In this document: piece after piece, positions 34,854 through 43,618 of the stretch
Layout: every line of letters starts with the position of its first letter
Position numbering within the stretch: position 1 is the first letter of the stretch
From: Eggerthella lenta DSM 2243
GTDB lineage: Bacteria; Actinomycetota; Coriobacteriia; Coriobacteriales; Eggerthellaceae
NCBI RefSeq assembly: GCF_000024265.1
Contig: NC_013204.1
Coordinates: 2,918,501-2,982,500, forward strand
Direction: 5' to 3'
Length of the DNA: 64,000 nt
The notes under the pieces: generated by a model
Databases searched by the model: none
The model's input: the letters and a program-made list of their open reading frames with translations, nothing else
Told to the model about the DNA's origin: nothing
Made by a program: the position numbers and the translations under genes

Positions 34854-36071
34854 CTATTCGGCAGCCTCGGGAGCGGCGGCTTCCTCGGCGGGAGCGTCAG
34901 CCTTCTCGGCCTTCTTCTTGGCCGGCTTCTCCTCAACCTGGATGGACTCGTCCACTTCGATCTCGAAGCCCAGGTCGGCCGCGGCGGCCTTCATGGACAG
35001 GGAGATGCGGCGACGCTCGGGGTTGATCTCCATGACCTTCACCTTCACCTCGTCGCCGGCCTTCACGACCTGAGCCGGGGTGTCGATGTGGCGCATGGCC
35101 ATCTCGGAGATGTGCACCAGACCCTCGATGGACTGGCCCAGCTCGATGAACGCGCCGAACGGCACGATCTTCGTCACCTTGCCGTCGACGATGGTGCCCA
35201 CCGGGTAGCTCTCGACGAGCTTGACCCACGGATCCTCCGTCGTCTGCTTGAGGCCGAGCGAGATGCGCTCGCGCTGCAGATCGACGTCCAGAACCTCGAC
35301 CTCCACCTCGTCGCCGACCTTGACGACCTCGGAGGGATGGTTGACGTGGTTCCAGGACAGCTCGGAGATGTGCACGAGGCCGTCGATGCCGCCGAGGTCG
35401 ACGAACGCGCCGAAGTCGACGATCGAGGAAACGGTGCCCTTGAGGCGCATGCCCTTCGACAGCTTCGCGAGGATCTCGGCGCGCTCGTTCTTGCGGCCTT
35501 CCTCAAGCAGCACGCGGCGGGACAGCACGACGTTGTTGCGGTTGCGGTCCATCTCGATGACGCGGGCTTCGATCTCGGTGCCCAGGTACATGTCGAGATC
35601 CTTGACGCGACGAAGGTCGACCAGCGATGCCGGCAGGAAGCCGCGCAGGCCGATATCGAGGATGAGGCCGCCCTTGACGACTTCGATAACCTCGCCCGTG
35701 ACCACTTCGCCGGCCTTGAACTTCTCTTCGACGCGAATCCAAGCACGCTCGTACTCGGCACGCTTCTTGGAGAGGATCAGGCGGCCGTCCTTGTCTTCCT
35801 TCTGAAGAACGAGGGCTTCGATCTTCTCGCCCAGCTCCACGATGTCGGACGGATCGGCATCCTTGCGGATGGACAGCTCGCGGGACGGGATGACGCCCTC
35901 GCTCTTGAAGCCGATGTCGACGAGCACCTCGTCGTGCTCGATCTTGACGACCGTGCCGTCGACCAGATCGCCCTCGTCGAACTCGGTCAGCGTGCCGTCG
36001 ATCATCGCGTTCATCTGCTCGTCGGAGATGTCCTCGAAGTCGATGACGGACGTGTTTTTGATGTCGGTCAA
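34854..36071 (-). CDS. rpsA: 30S ribosomal protein S1
   Basis: 405 residues with four S1 RNA-binding repeats (about residues 35-105, 120-190, 205-275, 290-362), each with the GxVxxIxxFGAFVxLG and GLVHISE pattern in the last two. It ends in a lysine/alanine/glutamate-rich tail (EEKPAKKKAEKADAPAEEAAAPEAAE). Four repeats are the usual form in Gram-positive bacteria (six in E. coli). Binds mRNA at the small subunit. The upstream 250 bases hold its promoter; a dyad GTGCTATA / TATAGCAC is at 36221-36247. Confidence 0.96.
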   Translation of the reverse strand: MTDIKNTSVIDFEDISDEQMNAMIDGTLTEFDEGDLVDGTVVKIEHDEVLVDIGFKSEGVIPSRELSIRKDADPSDIVELGEKIEALVLQKEDKDGRLILSKKRAEYERAWIRVEEKFKAGEVVTGEVIEVVKGGLILDIGLRGFLPASLVDLRRVKDLDMYLGTEIEARVIEMDRNRNNVVLSRRVLLEEGRKNERAEILAKLSKGMRLKGTVSSIVDFGAFVDLGGIDGLVHISELSWNHVNHPSEVVKVGDEVEVEVLDVDLQRERISLGLKQTTEDPWVKLVESYPVGTIVDGKVTKIVPFGAFIELGQSIEGLVHISEMAMRHIDTPAQVVKAGDEVKVKVMEINPERRRISLSMKAAAADLGFEIEVDESIQVEEKPAKKKAEKADAPAEEAAAPEAAE

Positions 36072-36327
36072 AACGGACCCCTTTCAATTCTTTCTAATCG
36101 GGGACCCTTCGTCATGATTACTTGCTACTTCACCATGTTCGCTTGTGCAAGAAACTTGCCCGTGCAGCGGTGTAACAAACATGTCTCGGGGGCCTACATT
36201 ACCGTACGCTTACAGCTTCCGTGCTATAAGCCATAGTAGTATAGCACAGCGGCACCCGGCCGCTGCGCTCATTTTGACGAACTCTCACGATAATTCCGAC
36301 TCTCTCCGCACGGTAGAAAAGGCTCGA

Positions 36328-36744
36328 TCAGTTCTCGGCACTAGCCTTGCAGTGGGCGCACACACCGTCGAAAATGATCTCGTGATGCTCGATGGTGAAG
36401 CCGTGCGCATCGGAAACCCGCGATACGATATCGTCCTGATAGGGCATGTCGATGTCGAACACGCCGCCGCATATGCGGCACTTCGCGTGGTAGTGCGGCT
36501 TGTTGAGGAAATCGTAGCGGTCGGCGCCGTTGGGAACTTCAACCCGCAGCACTTCCCCGCGGTTCGCCAGCACGCCGAGGTTGCGGTACACCGTGGCACG
36601 CGAAATATTGGGGTGGCGCGCGCGCACCACCTCGTACACGTCTGCCGAGGTGGGATGGTTATGCAGTGATTGCACCGCCTCCAAGACGAGCGCTCTCTGA
36701 ATAGTGTTGCGCGTCGTGGCGCGCTCTGCTTTTTCCGTAGCCAT
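36328..36744 (-). CDS. Fur-family metal or peroxide regulator (PerR/Fur-like)
   Basis: 138 residues. Winged helix with TRNTIQRALVLEAVQSLHNHPTSADVYEVVRARHPNISRATVYRNLGVLA, then the dimerisation domain with HYHAKCRICGGVFDID and CAHC: two CxxC pairs that bind structural zinc as in PerR and Fur. Whether it senses iron, peroxide or another metal is not evident. A dyad just upstream suggests self-regulation. Confidence 0.9.
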   Translation of the reverse strand: MATEKAERATTRNTIQRALVLEAVQSLHNHPTSADVYEVVRARHPNISRATVYRNLGVLANRGEVLRVEVPNGADRYDFLNKPHYHAKCRICGGVFDIDMPYQDDIVSRVSDAHGFTIEHHEIIFDGVCAHCKASAEN

Positions 36745-37062
36745 AATAGTCCTGCCGTTCGCATGTCTAACCCATACTATTGATTAATTAGGATTATATA
36801 TCATTAGTATGGAAAGACAAGCACACATCACGAACGGCCGCCGCGTTCCCGCGAACGTCCACAAACCGGCCCGATTCGGCCGATTGCCCGGCGCTTGCGA
36901 TGCGCTCGCCAGAAACGGCCGGTTCGGCTACGCGGGATCACGAAAACCACTGCCGTGAAGGGGATCCCGGCCCTGAGGCGCCGAGAAGCGACGGGCGGCC
37001 AGCAGGCCGCCCCTACGGAGCCGTCACGCATTGCGACGTAGGGGCGGTCAGCCCCGCATCTT
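36745..37062. other. intergenic region: Fur-family operator and GC-rich repeats
   Basis: 318 bases without a gene. Left side: an operator dyad, CATACTATTGAT (36773-36784) and ATCATTAGTATG (36800-36811), 11 of 12 complementary around an A/T-rich centre. Right side: a perfect 8-bp hairpin GGGCGGCC-AGCA-GGCCGCCC (36993-37012) followed by a related GTAGGGGCGG sequence; both resemble dispersed GC-rich repeats and may end glnK transcription. Confidence 0.6.
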
Positions 37063-37401
37063 CTACACGGCATCCTCTCCGGTTTCCCCGGTGCGGATGC
37101 GCACGACGTCTTCCACGGGGAAGACGAATATCTTGCCGTCGCCCACTTCCCCGGTTCGCGCAGTAGCGCGGATGAGGTCGACGAGCGGACCCGTCTCCGC
37201 GTCGTCCACCACAAGCTCGAACTTCACCTTGGGAATCATGTTCAGCATGATCTCGGTGCCGCGGTAGTGCTCCTTCCACCCATGCTGCTTGCCGCAGCCC
37301 TGCACCTGCGAGACGGTCATGCCCGACACCTGCGCGGCGAAGAGTGCTTCCTTGAGCGGCTCGAGCTTCTCGGGTCGCACGATAGCCGTGATCTTCTTCA
37401 T
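37063..37401 (-). CDS. glnK: PII nitrogen regulatory protein
   Basis: 112 residues. PII signature MKKITAIVRPEKLEPLKEAL, T-loop HYRGTEIMLNMIPKVKFEL and the C-terminal GDGKIFVFPVEDVVRIRTGE. Residue 51 is isoleucine where uridylylated or adenylylated PII proteins have tyrosine; Tyr46 is kept. Regulation by covalent modification at position 51 is therefore not possible, leaving control by ATP/ADP and 2-oxoglutarate. It lies 13 bases after amtB, whose channel it is expected to block when nitrogen is plentiful. Confidence 0.93.
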   Translation of the reverse strand: MKKITAIVRPEKLEPLKEALFAAQVSGMTVSQVQGCGKQHGWKEHYRGTEIMLNMIPKVKFELVVDDAETGPLVDLIRATARTGEVGDGKIFVFPVEDVVRIRTGETGEDAV

Positions 37402-37414
37402 GTTCGCTCCTTTC

Positions 37415-38689
37415 CTAGTCGAGGCCCACGTAGGCCGGGTACGCGCTCTCGCCGTGAGCCGCCACGTCGAGGCCCTGCGCTTCCTCGGCCTCGCTCACGC
37501 GCAGGCTGCCCTTGAAGCATGCCTTCACGACGAAGCCCAGGACAACGTCGAGCACGCCCACAAACACGACCGTCACGAGGATGCCGAGCACCTGCGCGCC
37601 CAGCAGCGCGGGATCGCCCGTGTAGAACAGACCGCCGAATTCGGTCCACGAAAGCTCGGGCACGCAGAACAGGCCGGTCAGCACGCCGCCCGTGACGCCG
37701 CCGATCGCATGGATGCCGAAGGCGTCGAGCGCGTCGTCGTAGCCGAGCTTCCGCTTGAGGAACGACACGGCGAAGTAGCACACGGGCGACACGACGAGGC
37801 CCATGACCACCGCGGCCCACGGCTCCACGAATCCCGCCGCCGGCGTGATGACCACGAGGCCGGCCACCAGCCCCGTCGCCGCGCCCACGAGCGTGGGCTT
37901 GCCCGCGCGCGCACGCTCGATGAGCATCCACGACACGAGCCCTGCGCCCGACGCCACCACGGTGTTCACGAGCGCAAGCGCCGCCACGCCGTCGGGGGCG
38001 AACTCGGAGCCCGCATTGAAGCCGAACCAGCCGAACCACAAAAGCGTGGCGCCCAACGCGACGAACGGCACGTTGTGTGGACGGTAGCTCACCAGGCCGA
38101 ACCCGCGCCGCTTGCCTGCAATCAGGCAAAGGATGAGGCCCGTGAGGCCGGACGAGATGTGCACCACGTCGCCGCCCGCGAAATCGAGGGCCCCGATGGT
38201 GTCGCCCACGAGGCTGCCCTCGCCGCCCCATACCATGTGCGCGAGCGGCGGGTACACCACCACGGTCCACACGGCCACGAACGCGCACACCGCGCCGAAC
38301 TTCACGCGACCGGCCACCGCACCCGTGATGATGGCCGTGGTGATCATGCAGAACGCCAGCTGAAACACCACGTCGGCCATCGCGGGATACGCGCCGTGAC
38401 TCAGCGCTTCGGGCGCCTCGCTCGTTATGTCGATCACGAGCCCTTGCAGGCCTATCTGATCGAAGCCCCCGAAGAACGGTATCGAGCCGTCGCCACCGTA
38501 CGCGAACGACCAGCCGCACACCGTCCACGTGATGCCGACGATGCCGAGCACCGCAAACGACATGATCATCGTGCTCACGACGTTCTTACGGCGGCTCAAG
38601 CCCCCGTAGAAGAACGCCAGACCCGGCGTCATCAGCAGGACGAGCATCGCGCAAACGATCATGAAGCCCGTCGACCCTGTGTCAAACAT
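37415..38689 (-). CDS. amtB: ammonium transporter
   Basis: 424 residues from ATG at 38689; the ATG at 38695 sits only three bases from AAGGAGG and is less likely. Eleven membrane segments. Pore histidines appear in DVVHISSGLTGL and FGIHAIGGVTGG, and the N-terminal FYGGLSRRKNVVSTM is typical. The C-terminal tail (AEEAQGLDVAAHGESAYPAYVGLD) is the PII-interacting element of Amt proteins. Forms an operon with glnK. Confidence 0.96.
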   Translation of the reverse strand: MFDTGSTGFMIVCAMLVLLMTPGLAFFYGGLSRRKNVVSTMIMSFAVLGIVGITWTVCGWSFAYGGDGSIPFFGGFDQIGLQGLVIDITSEAPEALSHGAYPAMADVVFQLAFCMITTAIITGAVAGRVKFGAVCAFVAVWTVVVYPPLAHMVWGGEGSLVGDTIGALDFAGGDVVHISSGLTGLILCLIAGKRRGFGLVSYRPHNVPFVALGATLLWFGWFGFNAGSEFAPDGVAALALVNTVVASGAGLVSWMLIERARAGKPTLVGAATGLVAGLVVITPAAGFVEPWAAVVMGLVVSPVCYFAVSFLKRKLGYDDALDAFGIHAIGGVTGGVLTGLFCVPELSWTEFGGLFYTGDPALLGAQVLGILVTVVFVGVLDVVLGFVVKACFKGSLRVSEAEEAQGLDVAAHGESAYPAYVGLD

Positions 38690-38876
38690 ATGCATCTACC
38701 TCCTTGGAAATCGCGCGTCGCATCGGTTACGCTTCGATGATCCCACGCTTTGACCTGGTGTTGAGTCACAGCTGCCACTGTTAACACGCCGGGAAACGTC
38801 TTGTAACAAACACGAAGCGGCCGCGTTACAATAAGGAAACACGCACCACCGCCCCACCCGCGAAAGGTTGCCTTCC

Positions 38877-39389
38877 ATGAGCATCGCATTCGACGCCGTT
38901 CGAACCGCCGACGATAGACAGCGCCTCGCCGCGCTGGCCGACGAGATCTGGCACGAGTACTGGCCCGCCCTCATCGGCGACGCGCAAACCGACTACATGG
39001 TGGAGAACTTCCAAAGCCTCGGCGCCATCGAGCGCGACCTGCGCGAGCACGCCTACGAGTACTGGTTCCTGCGCGCCGAGGACGACGGGCGCATCGTGGG
39101 GTACACGGGGGGCCGCGCGGAGCCCGAGACGAACCGCTACTTCATCTCGAAGGTGTACCTGCAGGCCGAGGAACGCGGCAAGGGCTTCGCCTCGCAGGCC
39201 ATCGCCTTCTACGAGCGGCTGTGCCACGAGCGCGGCCTCGAGGCGATGTACCTCACGGTGAACAAACACAACGACCTTGGTATTCGCGCCTATCTCGGCA
39301 AGGGATTCGAAACCATCGACGCTGTGGAAACCGACATCGGCAACGGCTTCGTCATGGACGACTTCATCATGGAGAAACGGGTCGAGTAG
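38877..39389 (+). CDS. GNAT-family N-acetyltransferase
   Basis: 170 residues from ATG at 38877 with AAAGG upstream. Acetyl-CoA-binding segment FISKVYLQAEERGKGFASQAIAFYERL (motif A, R-x-x-G-K-G) and LTVNKHNDLGIRAYLGKGFETIDAVETDIGNGFVMDDFIMEK. Substrate unknown. Confidence 0.88.
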   Translation: MSIAFDAVRTADDRQRLAALADEIWHEYWPALIGDAQTDYMVENFQSLGAIERDLREHAYEYWFLRAEDDGRIVGYTGGRAEPETNRYFISKVYLQAEERGKGFASQAIAFYERLCHERGLEAMYLTVNKHNDLGIRAYLGKGFETIDAVETDIGNGFVMDDFIMEKRVE

Positions 39390-39402
39390 CCCGAGAGGCC
39401 AA

Positions 39403-39435
39403 GTCGCCGACAGTCCTTGCGGAACCGTCGGCGAC
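39403..39435. terminator. terminator hairpin between GNAT and cytochrome genes
   Basis: Perfect 9-bp stem GTCGCCGAC / GTCGGCGAC around a 15-base loop, located between two convergent genes. Confidence 0.7.
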
Positions 39436-39447
39436 AAGGGTACTTAT

Positions 39448-40098
39448 CTACGCCGCCGTCGAAAGCTTGTTGGCCTCGGCGACGGTCAGCCAGCCCTCCG
39501 GCACTTCGGCTTCGCTGTGGCACTGCGTGCAGTACATCACGGAAGCGCGGTGCGCCTTGTGGCACTCGCTGCACTCGATCTCGCCGTGCTGCGGCTGATG
39601 CGGGTTGAACTCCATGTCGCTCGTGGCCTTGATCAGGTCGTCGCGCGTCAGGTTGTGGCAGCTCTCGTTCAGGCAGAACTCGTCGGCGTCAACGCCGCGA
39701 GCCTCGGTCAGCATCTCCGTGTCGCGCTCTTCAAGCGGGTACACGTAGTTGCCGGTGACCCAGTTCATGCCCTCGGACATCTGCTCGCTCAGCGTCGGCA
39801 CATGGCAGGCCATGCAGTCCTTGCCCTGAGCCTTGTGCGAGACGGCCAGCATCGCGTTCGTGTTGGCAACTTCGTTGCCCCACTTGTCGACGCCCGCCGT
39901 GCCTGCTTCCTGCTCGTACGTTTCCAAGTACTCGTCCATCGGCGTGTGGCAGATGGCGGCGCAGAAGCTCGGCTGCTCGTGCCAAACCCAGAAGCCGGCA
40001 CCGGCTGCAATCAAGACAACCACGACAACGCCCACGACGATGGGCCACTTCCTCGTCCGGGGCGCGGGATCCCCGATCACCACAGGTTCCTCAGCCAT
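39448..40098 (-). CDS. NapC/NirT-type multiheme cytochrome c
   Basis: 216 residues: one N-terminal membrane helix (WPIVVGVVVVVLIAAGAGFWVW), then an extracytoplasmic heme domain. Heme sites: canonical CMACH, CSECH and CTQCH, plus spaced variants CAAICH (CX3CH, NapC-like FCAAICHTPMDE) and CLNESCH (CX4CH). It would pass electrons from menaquinol to the flavoprotein encoded 9 bases upstream in the same operon. The arrangement matches the cytochrome/flavoprotein pairs of Eggerthella, such as the cardiac glycoside reductase Cgr1/Cgr2. Confidence 0.9.
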   Translation of the reverse strand: MAEEPVVIGDPAPRTRKWPIVVGVVVVVLIAAGAGFWVWHEQPSFCAAICHTPMDEYLETYEQEAGTAGVDKWGNEVANTNAMLAVSHKAQGKDCMACHVPTLSEQMSEGMNWVTGNYVYPLEERDTEMLTEARGVDADEFCLNESCHNLTRDDLIKATSDMEFNPHQPQHGEIECSECHKAHRASVMYCTQCHSEAEVPEGWLTVAEANKLSTAA

Positions 40099-40107
40099 GG
40101 CGCTCCC

Positions 40108-41790
40108 CTACTCCCACGGCTCGAGGGCGGCCACGTTCCGCCCGGCCTCGCGGCCCCAGACGACGGTGTTCGTGATGGACCAGCCGCAGCCGAAGTAGAA
40201 GGCACCCGAGACGTTACCCCCGATGATGCACCCGGCGCCGTACAGCCGTGGAATGGGGTTGCCGTCGAGGCCGATGATCTCGGCTTCCACGTTGGACTTC
40301 GCGCCGGCGAAGGTGCCCATAGGGCCGGGGCGCACGACATCGCAGTAGAACGGCGGCGTCGCGATGGGGGCCATGTTGGCCCTGCGGCCGAAGTCGGCAT
40401 CCAAACCGGCCTCGCAGAAAGAGTTCCACCTCTCCACTTCGGAGGCGAGGGCGGTCGGATCGCAGCCGATAAACTCGGCGAGGCCATCAACCGAATCGGC
40501 CGAGAACGTAGTATCGCACGTGTCGGGCGTATGCCCTTTCATCTCGAAAAAAGGCGCCCCGGTCGCATCGTACACATAGAAGATATAACCCGTAGTCGGA
40601 TCGTCGGGGGTGAAACCCTGCTTCCATGCAGCTTGCGCGCACTCGTGCATGACATAGCCCCACTCGGCATCGTCCTGGCAAAACCGTCTGCCGGTCTTGT
40701 CCACGAGGATGGCGTCTATGTTCGACGAGTCGTGGATATTGACGTCCTTGCCCAGGATCTCGCTCATACCCCAGTCGCTGATGCCGCCTACGTAGATAGA
40801 ATCGTTCATGCACACGGCCTGCTGCATGCAAAGCTCAGCACCGATCTCGCGCAGCATCCGCACCCCGTCACCGGTATTCGAGTCCATATCGGGGTTGCCC
40901 GGAGCGAGCAGCCCTGCGCCTTCGAGCGTTAGGCCCCAGACGTTCTGCATGAGGCCCAGGTCCTTAGACATCTCAAGGTTGTTGTCCACCGAAGCGCACG
41001 CCATGACCACGCCTTTTCGCGCCTTGGCGAAGGAGCCGTCGGCCAGCTGCACGCCGATAACGGAGCCTTCGGCGTTCTTCAGGATGTGCGCCACCTCGCA
41101 GCCCATCTCGATTTCGATGTTCGACAGGCTTTCGGCGCGCTTTTTCAGCGTTGCCATATGGCCTTCCGTCGCACCGTAGGCATTGTGGTTGTACACCGAG
41201 CGCGGCACGACATCGGCCTCCGTGTCGCCGCATGACCAGACCGGGGGCAGCGGGCTTGCGCCCTCGTACGTGCGACCGGTGTCCATCATCCAATCGACGG
41301 CCTCGCCGGAGCGCAAGCACGCCTCGCGGATCATATCCTGGTTTCCCAGACCTTGCGACCAGCGCAGCATCTGGTTCGCGAACGCTTCGCCCGTATCGCC
41401 CGCGTAGCCGGTGATCTCTTCCTGAGTGGACCAACCCGCTGCCAGCATGTATCCACCGCATAGTGCCGAGTTGCCGCCGTACATCGCCTTGTCCTTCTCG
41501 AACACGACGACGTCGGCGCCGGCCTCTGCCGCCTCGATGGCCGCGCACGTGCCGCCGCTGCCCGAGCCGACGATGACGACATCAGTCTCGTACTTCCAGT
41601 CGACGTCGGCCGGGTCGAGGCCCCCGGTTGCCGCAGGCGCGGTCTGAGCCTGTGCTTCGGATGCGCTTTTCGGCGCGCAACCGGCCAACATGCCTGCTCC
41701 TGCCGCCGTGGCGCCGAGCAGCGTGGCCGCCTTGAGGAAGTCTCGCCTTCCCATTCCCCGTTCGATGCCGCGGCACTTTCCGTATTCCAT
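40108..41790 (-). CDS. Tat-exported FAD-dependent reductase (fumarate reductase/Cgr2-like)
   Basis: 560 residues from ATG at 41790 (AAGGAGGG upstream). Twin-arginine signal GRRDFLKAATLLG (residues 14-26) and a lipobox-like LAGC at 35-38. FAD-binding fingerprint VVIVGSGSGGTCAAIEAAEAG at 71-91. The C-terminal GAGCIIGGNVSGAFYFGCGWSITNTVVWGREAGRN is the flavocytochrome-c type second dinucleotide part. Receives electrons from the cytochrome gene next to it and reduces an unknown, probably dietary, host-derived or microbial, double bond as terminal electron acceptor. A divergent winged-helix regulator upstream likely controls it. Confidence 0.92.
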   Translation of the reverse strand: MEYGKCRGIERGMGRRDFLKAATLLGATAAGAGMLAGCAPKSASEAQAQTAPAATGGLDPADVDWKYETDVVIVGSGSGGTCAAIEAAEAGADVVVFEKDKAMYGGNSALCGGYMLAAGWSTQEEITGYAGDTGEAFANQMLRWSQGLGNQDMIREACLRSGEAVDWMMDTGRTYEGASPLPPVWSCGDTEADVVPRSVYNHNAYGATEGHMATLKKRAESLSNIEIEMGCEVAHILKNAEGSVIGVQLADGSFAKARKGVVMACASVDNNLEMSKDLGLMQNVWGLTLEGAGLLAPGNPDMDSNTGDGVRMLREIGAELCMQQAVCMNDSIYVGGISDWGMSEILGKDVNIHDSSNIDAILVDKTGRRFCQDDAEWGYVMHECAQAAWKQGFTPDDPTTGYIFYVYDATGAPFFEMKGHTPDTCDTTFSADSVDGLAEFIGCDPTALASEVERWNSFCEAGLDADFGRRANMAPIATPPFYCDVVRPGPMGTFAGAKSNVEAEIIGLDGNPIPRLYGAGCIIGGNVSGAFYFGCGWSITNTVVWGREAGRNVAALEPWE

Positions 41791-41874
41791 GACACCCTCC
41801 TTCTCGATTCCATCGTGCGCTTCCCGAACACTCGGAAAGTCCCTTCGCAATCCCAGTCTAATCACAGCGCAACG

Positions 41875-41990
41875 TCAGGTAAAACACGGTATTGACCATT
41901 TGTTTTCGCAGGTCAAAATACTAGTTTTCCGCAAGTGACGATTTTCGACAGCAGACGCGCGGCCGAGAGGAGCGCGGCGTAGTATACTGC
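41875..41990. promoter_or_regulatory. divergent promoter region of the reductase and its regulator
   Basis: GTATTGACC (about 41889) and GGTCAAAATAC (about 41911) form an imperfect dyad around an A/T-rich stretch, suiting an operator for the reductase promoter. A TATACT -10 (41983-41988) fits the regulator gene. Confidence 0.45.
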
Positions 41991-42018
41991 GAGCGCAACG
42001 AAGACCGAAGGGACGGAG

Positions 42019-43362
42019 ATGCCGATGAAGGGGTTCGCCGACGCTGCAGCGCTCGAGAGCGCGCTCGCGCTTCTGCATGATGCAGAGCTCATGGAATTCG
42101 TCCAGGAACATCAGCACAACTACCTCTACCGCGCGGATTTCATGAAAGAGCCTATGCCCGGGGATGCAGACCCGGCGCTTATGTGGGAGCTCGTGTCTTT
42201 CGTCCGACGCATGGCGGGAAGGCCTACCGTGCGGGAGCTGAACAAGTCGCAGCCAATCGGCCGGCAATGCTTCTGGACGGCGACGCCCGAGATGATCGCC
42301 GGACTGAACGATATCGTGAGCAGGAGCAATCCCTCCGCCCAGCTAACGCAGTCGCTCGCGCGGCTCAGCACGCGACCCGCCATCCAGCAACTTGCGCTTG
42401 AAGAGCTGGAAGCGGCAGGGTATCGCGACGGCGTCGACGTCGAGCATGAAGAGCTGCGGGAGATCGTTTGCGACAAGCGAGCGCCGGAAACGCCCGAAGA
42501 ACGGCTCTTCGCCAACGCGAGAGAGCTCATCGAAGAAATCGAGGAGCTCGCGTCCGAACCGTTCAACGTCGAGCTCATCGCCTACATGCACGAGCGCCTC
42601 GCGCTCGACACGAAGGGGCTTCGCGTCGAGCCTCGCCCTTCCCCCGCACCGAAGACCTCCGTGCCGTCACCACCTTCCGATCAGCTGCTCGAATCGATCG
42701 TCGCAGGATGCGAGAATCCATGCCTGTGGGGTCCCCATCCTTTATTCGGCGCGCTGATAAACGCCGACACGATTTGGGTAACGCCGGCATTCGAGCGCTT
42801 CAACGGACTCATGGAGTTGCTCATTCGCTGGCGATCGTACTATGCGATCGGCGTCCCGGCCCTTCGCTTCGTGCCGCTATCCAAGATGCGCCTCGACTGG
42901 GAGCGACGGCTCGTCGGGCCTCCCGACGCCCCCATGCGCTACGGAGAAGCGCTCGTCGTCAGCAGTTTCGGCGTAGACAGCACCCCGTACAGCCAACAGA
43001 TGATCCACTTTCTCGACAGAGGGCTGAACAGGCTCGAACGCATCGTGGCGCGCACCGAGGAGATCGGCGAGCGCTGCAAGCACCTCATCTTCGAGGACAG
43101 GAGGCTCACCCTGCGCCAAAAGCAACTGCTTGCCGATCTCGTAGACAACCCCTTGCTCGTCGTGGACGTGGGCATGTACGAGAAGCGATTCGACATCGCC
43201 GCTTCAACGGCGAGAGCTGATCTCACACGCCTCGTCTCGCTCAACTTCCTGCTTACGGAGTTCTCGGCCAAGAAACAGGTATTCTGGCTTCGCCCCGATA
43301 TCTCCCGCGTGCTTGCCAGCCGCTCTGCAGCCTCAACTCCTGCTTCAAGCACGCAAGCTTGA
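42019..43362 (+). CDS. winged-helix protein resembling Fic-family regulators, no Fic motif
   Basis: 447 residues (ATG 42019, or 42025). The central part (LLESIVAGCENPCLWGPHPLFGALINADTIWVTPAFERFNGLMELLIRWRSYY) and the C-terminal winged helix (LTLRQKQLLADLVDNPLLVVDVGMYEKRFDIAASTARADLTRLVSLNFLL) recall the layout of Fic proteins with a C-terminal DNA-binding domain. The catalytic HPFxxGNGR motif is absent, so AMP transfer is not expected. Residues 1-230 are helical and unrecognised. Divergent from the reductase operon, it is a good candidate for its transcriptional regulator. Family assignment is tentative. Confidence 0.6.
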   Translation: MPMKGFADAAALESALALLHDAELMEFVQEHQHNYLYRADFMKEPMPGDADPALMWELVSFVRRMAGRPTVRELNKSQPIGRQCFWTATPEMIAGLNDIVSRSNPSAQLTQSLARLSTRPAIQQLALEELEAAGYRDGVDVEHEELREIVCDKRAPETPEERLFANARELIEEIEELASEPFNVELIAYMHERLALDTKGLRVEPRPSPAPKTSVPSPPSDQLLESIVAGCENPCLWGPHPLFGALINADTIWVTPAFERFNGLMELLIRWRSYYAIGVPALRFVPLSKMRLDWERRLVGPPDAPMRYGEALVVSSFGVDSTPYSQQMIHFLDRGLNRLERIVARTEEIGERCKHLIFEDRRLTLRQKQLLADLVDNPLLVVDVGMYEKRFDIAASTARADLTRLVSLNFLLTEFSAKKQVFWLRPDISRVLASRSAASTPASSTQA

Positions 43363-43424
43363 AGCAGGCGCGCTCGTCGGGCGGTGTATGATCGGTTCAC
43401 CAGTCGAGAGAAAGGTGCAGGCAT

Positions 43425-43598
43425 ATGGGCAAGTTCGTGATTAAGACCACCGACGCAGGATGCCATTTCGTGCTGAAAGCCGACAACGGCGAAGTCATCG
43501 CCACGTCGCAGGTGTACAAGTCGAAGGAGTCCTGCAAGAAGGGCATCGAAAGCGTCAAGAAGAACGCCCCGGACGCCGCCGTGGTGGAAGAGGACTAA
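43425..43598 (+). CDS. DUF1508 (YegP-like) small protein
   Basis: 57 residues (MGKFVIKTTDAGCHFVLKAD, NGEVIATSQVYKSKESCKKGIESVKKNA, ending PDAAVVEED). One YegP repeat: the pattern F-x-L-K-A-x-N-G-E-x-I-x-x-S-x-x-Y-x-S-K-x-x-C-x-x-G-I is complete. Role unknown. AAAGG precedes the ATG. The last 32 bases, including the stop, recur at 47281-47312. Confidence 0.85.
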   Translation: MGKFVIKTTDAGCHFVLKADNGEVIATSQVYKSKESCKKGIESVKKNAPDAAVVEED

Positions 43599-43600
43599 GC
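43569..43600 (+). repeat. 32-bp direct repeat, left copy
   Basis: 3' end of the DUF1508 gene. It matches 47281-47312 at 30 of 32 positions, including the stop codon. The two copies bracket the LuxR/flavoprotein module. Confidence 0.7.
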
Positions 43601-43618
43601 GCACGCAGAACGTCCTTC

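Noticed and set aside
36072-36327. Possible small gene or riboswitch upstream of rpsA
   Set aside because: No frame with a start signal; only a GTGCTATA/TATAGCAC dyad, treated as part of the promoter region.
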